A stretch of 7,234 nt of DNA from positions 1 through 7,234 of the forward strand of contig VFKI01000126.1 in NCBI GenBank assembly GCA_009885665.1, read 5' to 3'. Position 1 is the stretch's first letter; each line of letters starts with the position of its first letter. The notes beneath the pieces are model-generated. The model was not told where the DNA came from and did no database searches. It was given only the letters and a program-made list of their open reading frames with translations. Position numbers and translations under genes: made by a program. Of the stretch, positions 5,787-7,234 are shown in pieces. This DNA comes from Gammaproteobacteria bacterium. GTDB lineage: Bacteria > Pseudomonadota > Gammaproteobacteria > DSM-16500.

Positions 5787-6818
5787 ATGCAAGAGAAGAT
5801 ATTAGTTACCGGTGGCGCAGGTTACATTGGCTCGCATACTGTAGTGAAATTGCTTGAAGCAGGCTTTCCCGTCGTTGTTTTAGACAATTTTTCAAATAGC
5901 CGTCGGACGGTAATCGATCGAATTTTCAAGCTTACAGGTAAGCCACTAGACTGCATTGAAGGTGATATTCAGGATAGACAGCTTCTCGATAAAATGTTTT
6001 CCGAACATAACATCTCTGCCGTTATACACTTTGCCGGGTTAAAGGCCGTTGGCGAGTCTGTCGAAAAGCCTCTCGATTATTACAACAACAATGTAGGCGG
6101 AACGCTGGATCTTTTGTCTGCCATGCGCCTAGCAAAAGTCAAGACGTTGGTTTTTTCGTCATCTGCTACTGTATATGGCGACCCTGCCACGACACCCATC
6201 AATGAAGATTTCCCTCGTTCTGCCACAAACCCCTACGGTCGTTCAAAACTGATAATTGAAGATATGCTTGAGGATCTACACAAGGCTGAATCGGACTGGA
6301 AAATCGCACGCTTACGCTACTTCAATCCCGTTGGCGCACATGAGAGTGGCTTAATTGGCGAAGATCCGCAGGGCATGCCTAACAACCTGATGCCATACAT
6401 TACGCAAGTTGCCGTCGGTCGCAGAGCGCATTTAAATGTGTACGGTAGTGACTACCCAACGCCAGATGGCACCGGGGTGCGCGACTATATTCATGTCATG
6501 GATCTCGCTGAGGGGCATATAGCAGCGCTCAACTGCCTTCACACCGAAGGCGGATTACTCACATTAAACTTAGGGACGGGGCACGGGGTGAGCGTCCTGC
6601 AACTGATCAGCGCTTTCGAGCAAGCAAGTGGGAAAACAATACCCTTCAAAGTGACTGACCGTAGGCCGGGTGATATTGCGGAATGCTGGGCTGACCCATC
6701 GCTTGCAAAACAAAAAATGGGTTGGGTGGCACGCAAATCACTCAACGACATGTGTATCGATGCTTGGCGGTGGCAATCCAATCAATCCAATAACTCCAAC
6801 GGATCTTTAGCTTTATGA
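5787..6818 (+). CDS. galE: UDP-glucose 4-epimerase GalE (possibly also UDP-GlcNAc 4-epimerase)
   Basis: GalE interconverts UDP-glucose and UDP-galactose using tightly bound NAD, supplying sugars for surface polysaccharide and galactose use. The 343-residue product is a full-length extended short-chain dehydrogenase. It shows the NAD-binding GGAGYIGSH (9-17), VVVLDNFSNS (29-38), IHFAGLKAVGES (80-91), the catalytic Ser125 in FSSSATVYGD and Tyr150-xxx-Lys154 in NPYGRSK, then RYFNPVGAH (177-185) and the UDP-binding RRPGD (292-296). Cys300 occupies the position of E. coli Tyr299, the residue limiting substrate size; a Cys there is associated with accepting UDP-GlcNAc/GalNAc. The tail after residue 330 is Ser/Asn-rich and looks repeat-derived. 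The ATG at 5787 has GGGAA about eight bases upstream. It diverges from mraZ and is followed by ssrA. Confidence 0.95.
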   Translation: MQEKILVTGGAGYIGSHTVVKLLEAGFPVVVLDNFSNSRRTVIDRIFKLTGKPLDCIEGDIQDRQLLDKMFSEHNISAVIHFAGLKAVGESVEKPLDYYNNNVGGTLDLLSAMRLAKVKTLVFSSSATVYGDPATTPINEDFPRSATNPYGRSKLIIEDMLEDLHKAESDWKIARLRYFNPVGAHESGLIGEDPQGMPNNLMPYITQVAVGRRAHLNVYGSDYPTPDGTGVRDYIHVMDLAEGHIAALNCLHTEGGLLTLNLGTGHGVSVLQLISAFEQASGKTIPFKVTDRRPGDIAECWADPSLAKQKMGWVARKSLNDMCIDAWRWQSNQSNNSNGSLAL

Positions 6819-6821
6819 TGG

Positions 6822-6914
6822 GTGACTAACCTGATAAAATTACAGCTCAAAAAAATTACACGAAGAAGGGCTGGATGGCCGTTAATTGCTGTCGTCACGG
6901 TAAAAGGGACTTGA
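6822..6914 (+). pseudogene. Possible N-terminal relic of a family 2 glycosyltransferase
   Basis: Just after galE, GTG 6822 opens a 30-codon frame ending with RAGWPLIAVVTVKGT and stop TGA 6912-6914. The core WPLIAVVTV resembles the first beta-strand of GT-A family 2 glycosyltransferases (PLISVVTVV...). Switching frame at about 6903 gives KRDLKNLAI and then TAA, which would extend that resemblance slightly. If real, nearly all of the gene is gone and the ssrA promoter begins within the relic. The match is short and could be chance. Apart from this and the ssrA promoter, 6819-6975 shows nothing recognisable, including no clear terminator for galE. Confidence 0.22.
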
Positions 6915-6958
6915 AAAATTTAGCTATTTAAGGAATAATACGCAATCTTGGCTATAAT
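6911..6958 (+). promoter_or_regulatory. ssrA promoter (two candidate -10 elements)
   Basis: A perfect TATAAT lies at 6953-6958. It would start transcription near 6965, about 11 bases before the mature tmRNA 5' end, leaving a short leader for RNase P to remove. No good -35 sits at the right distance for it. Alternatively TTGAAA (6911-6916) and AATAAT (6934-6939), 17 bases apart, form a complete pair starting near 6946. Confidence 0.5.
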
Positions 6959-6975
6959 TCATATGCAATCGAACC

Positions 6976-7234
6976 GGGGGCGACCTGGCTTCGACGTGGG
7001 TTACAAAGCTTGAGGGGCATGTCGGGGAGGTAACGAACCCCGTAAAAAATTGTTACAAAACCTATACTTGCCGCTAAAAACGACAGTATTTTCAACGTAG
7101 CAGCAGTAGCTGCTTAATTGAACCTCCCACCGGTTGTGTCTGTACGGTCGGCCGTTCTGCAAAGAACACGGGGGGTCATATCATACAGACTCGCAGCAAA
7201 GTCCGCCCGGGATCCGCTGTTAAACTTTACGGGC
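6976..7234 (+). ncRNA. ssrA: tmRNA (10Sa RNA), 3' end cut by the window
   Basis: tmRNA with SmpB rescues stalled ribosomes and adds a degradation tag to the unfinished protein. The mature 5' end GGGGGCGA begins the tRNA-like acceptor arm and is followed by CCTGGCTTCGACG, the conserved 5' block. Pseudoknot PK1 is visible: CGGGG (7023-7027) pairs with CCCCG (7038-7042), and GTAAC (7030-7034) with GTTAC (7052-7056). The tag frame follows at 7073-7117. Beyond it GTCTGTA (7138-7144) pairs with TACAGAC (7184-7190), and GTTCT/AGAAC (7154-7158, 7163-7167) closes a GCAA loop, as part of the downstream pseudoknot domain. The 259 bases present lack the last pseudoknot, T arm and 3' acceptor strand. It is a one-piece tmRNA. 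Confidence 0.95.
7073..7117 (+). other. tmRNA proteolysis tag reading frame
   Basis: Starting at resume codon GCT (7073-7075), the frame reads AKNDSIFNVAAVAA and ends at TAA 7115-7117. The terminal Ala-Ala is the signal recognised by ClpXP-type proteases. The preceding in-frame GCC (7070-7072) could instead be the resume codon and would add one Ala. The position, 16 bases after PK1, matches other tmRNAs. The start A-K-N-D differs from the A-N-D-E of E. coli, and the tag is longer than the usual ten residues. Confidence 0.8.

Noticed and set aside
6780..6806. AATCC/AACTCC near-repeats at the galE 3' end considered as a repeat array
   Set aside because: They are short, imperfect and coding (Ser/Asn-rich tail), with no spacer structure; not CRISPR-like.

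Overview
The window reads as chromosomal DNA of a gammaproteobacterium. The head-to-head bamD/rluD pair, the mraZ-rsmH-ftsL-ftsI start of the division and cell wall (dcw) cluster, and a one-piece tmRNA are all of the Gammaproteobacteria type, and the proteins resemble their E. coli counterparts closely. I cannot name a genus. The core genes are dense and intact. The only sizeable intergenic stretches are about 134 bases between mraZ and rsmH, about 258 bases between mraZ and galE, and about 157 bases between galE and ssrA.

Layout. Positions 2-109 (+) are open to a stop and may be the 3' end of an unidentified gene, with a perfect 16-base palindrome at the window edge. bamD (117-878, -) and rluD (955-1932, +) diverge from a 76-base shared promoter region. 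rluD meets ftsI (1916-3604, -) tail to tail, and the two coding regions overlap by 17 bases. On the minus strand, in transcription order, come mraZ (5528-5076), rsmH (4941-3988), ftsL (3961-3617) and ftsI. murE, the usual next gene, is not there: the cluster stops after ftsI. galE (5787-6818, +) diverges from mraZ. ssrA (6976 onward, +) runs off the right end.

How the genes work together. BamD assembles outer-membrane proteins. RluD modifies 23S rRNA helix 69, and RsmH methylates 16S rRNA. FtsL and FtsI are divisome components that direct and carry out septal peptidoglycan synthesis. MraZ is the transcription factor of the dcw cluster, and four 10-base-periodic GTGGN-like boxes upstream of mraZ look like its own operator. 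GalE supplies UDP-sugars for surface polysaccharide, and its gatekeeper residue suggests use of N-acetylated sugars as well. tmRNA rescues stalled ribosomes; its pseudoknot PK1 and its tag reading frame can be read directly.

Most worth a second look: the MraZ box array, Cys at the GalE gatekeeper position, an SSD instead of SSN motif in FtsI, the dcw cluster cut after ftsI, a probable extra promoter before rsmH, a nested dyad between mraZ and galE, and a possible glycosyltransferase relic between galE and ssrA. I saw no CRISPR array, insertion sequence or clearly new multi-gene system.
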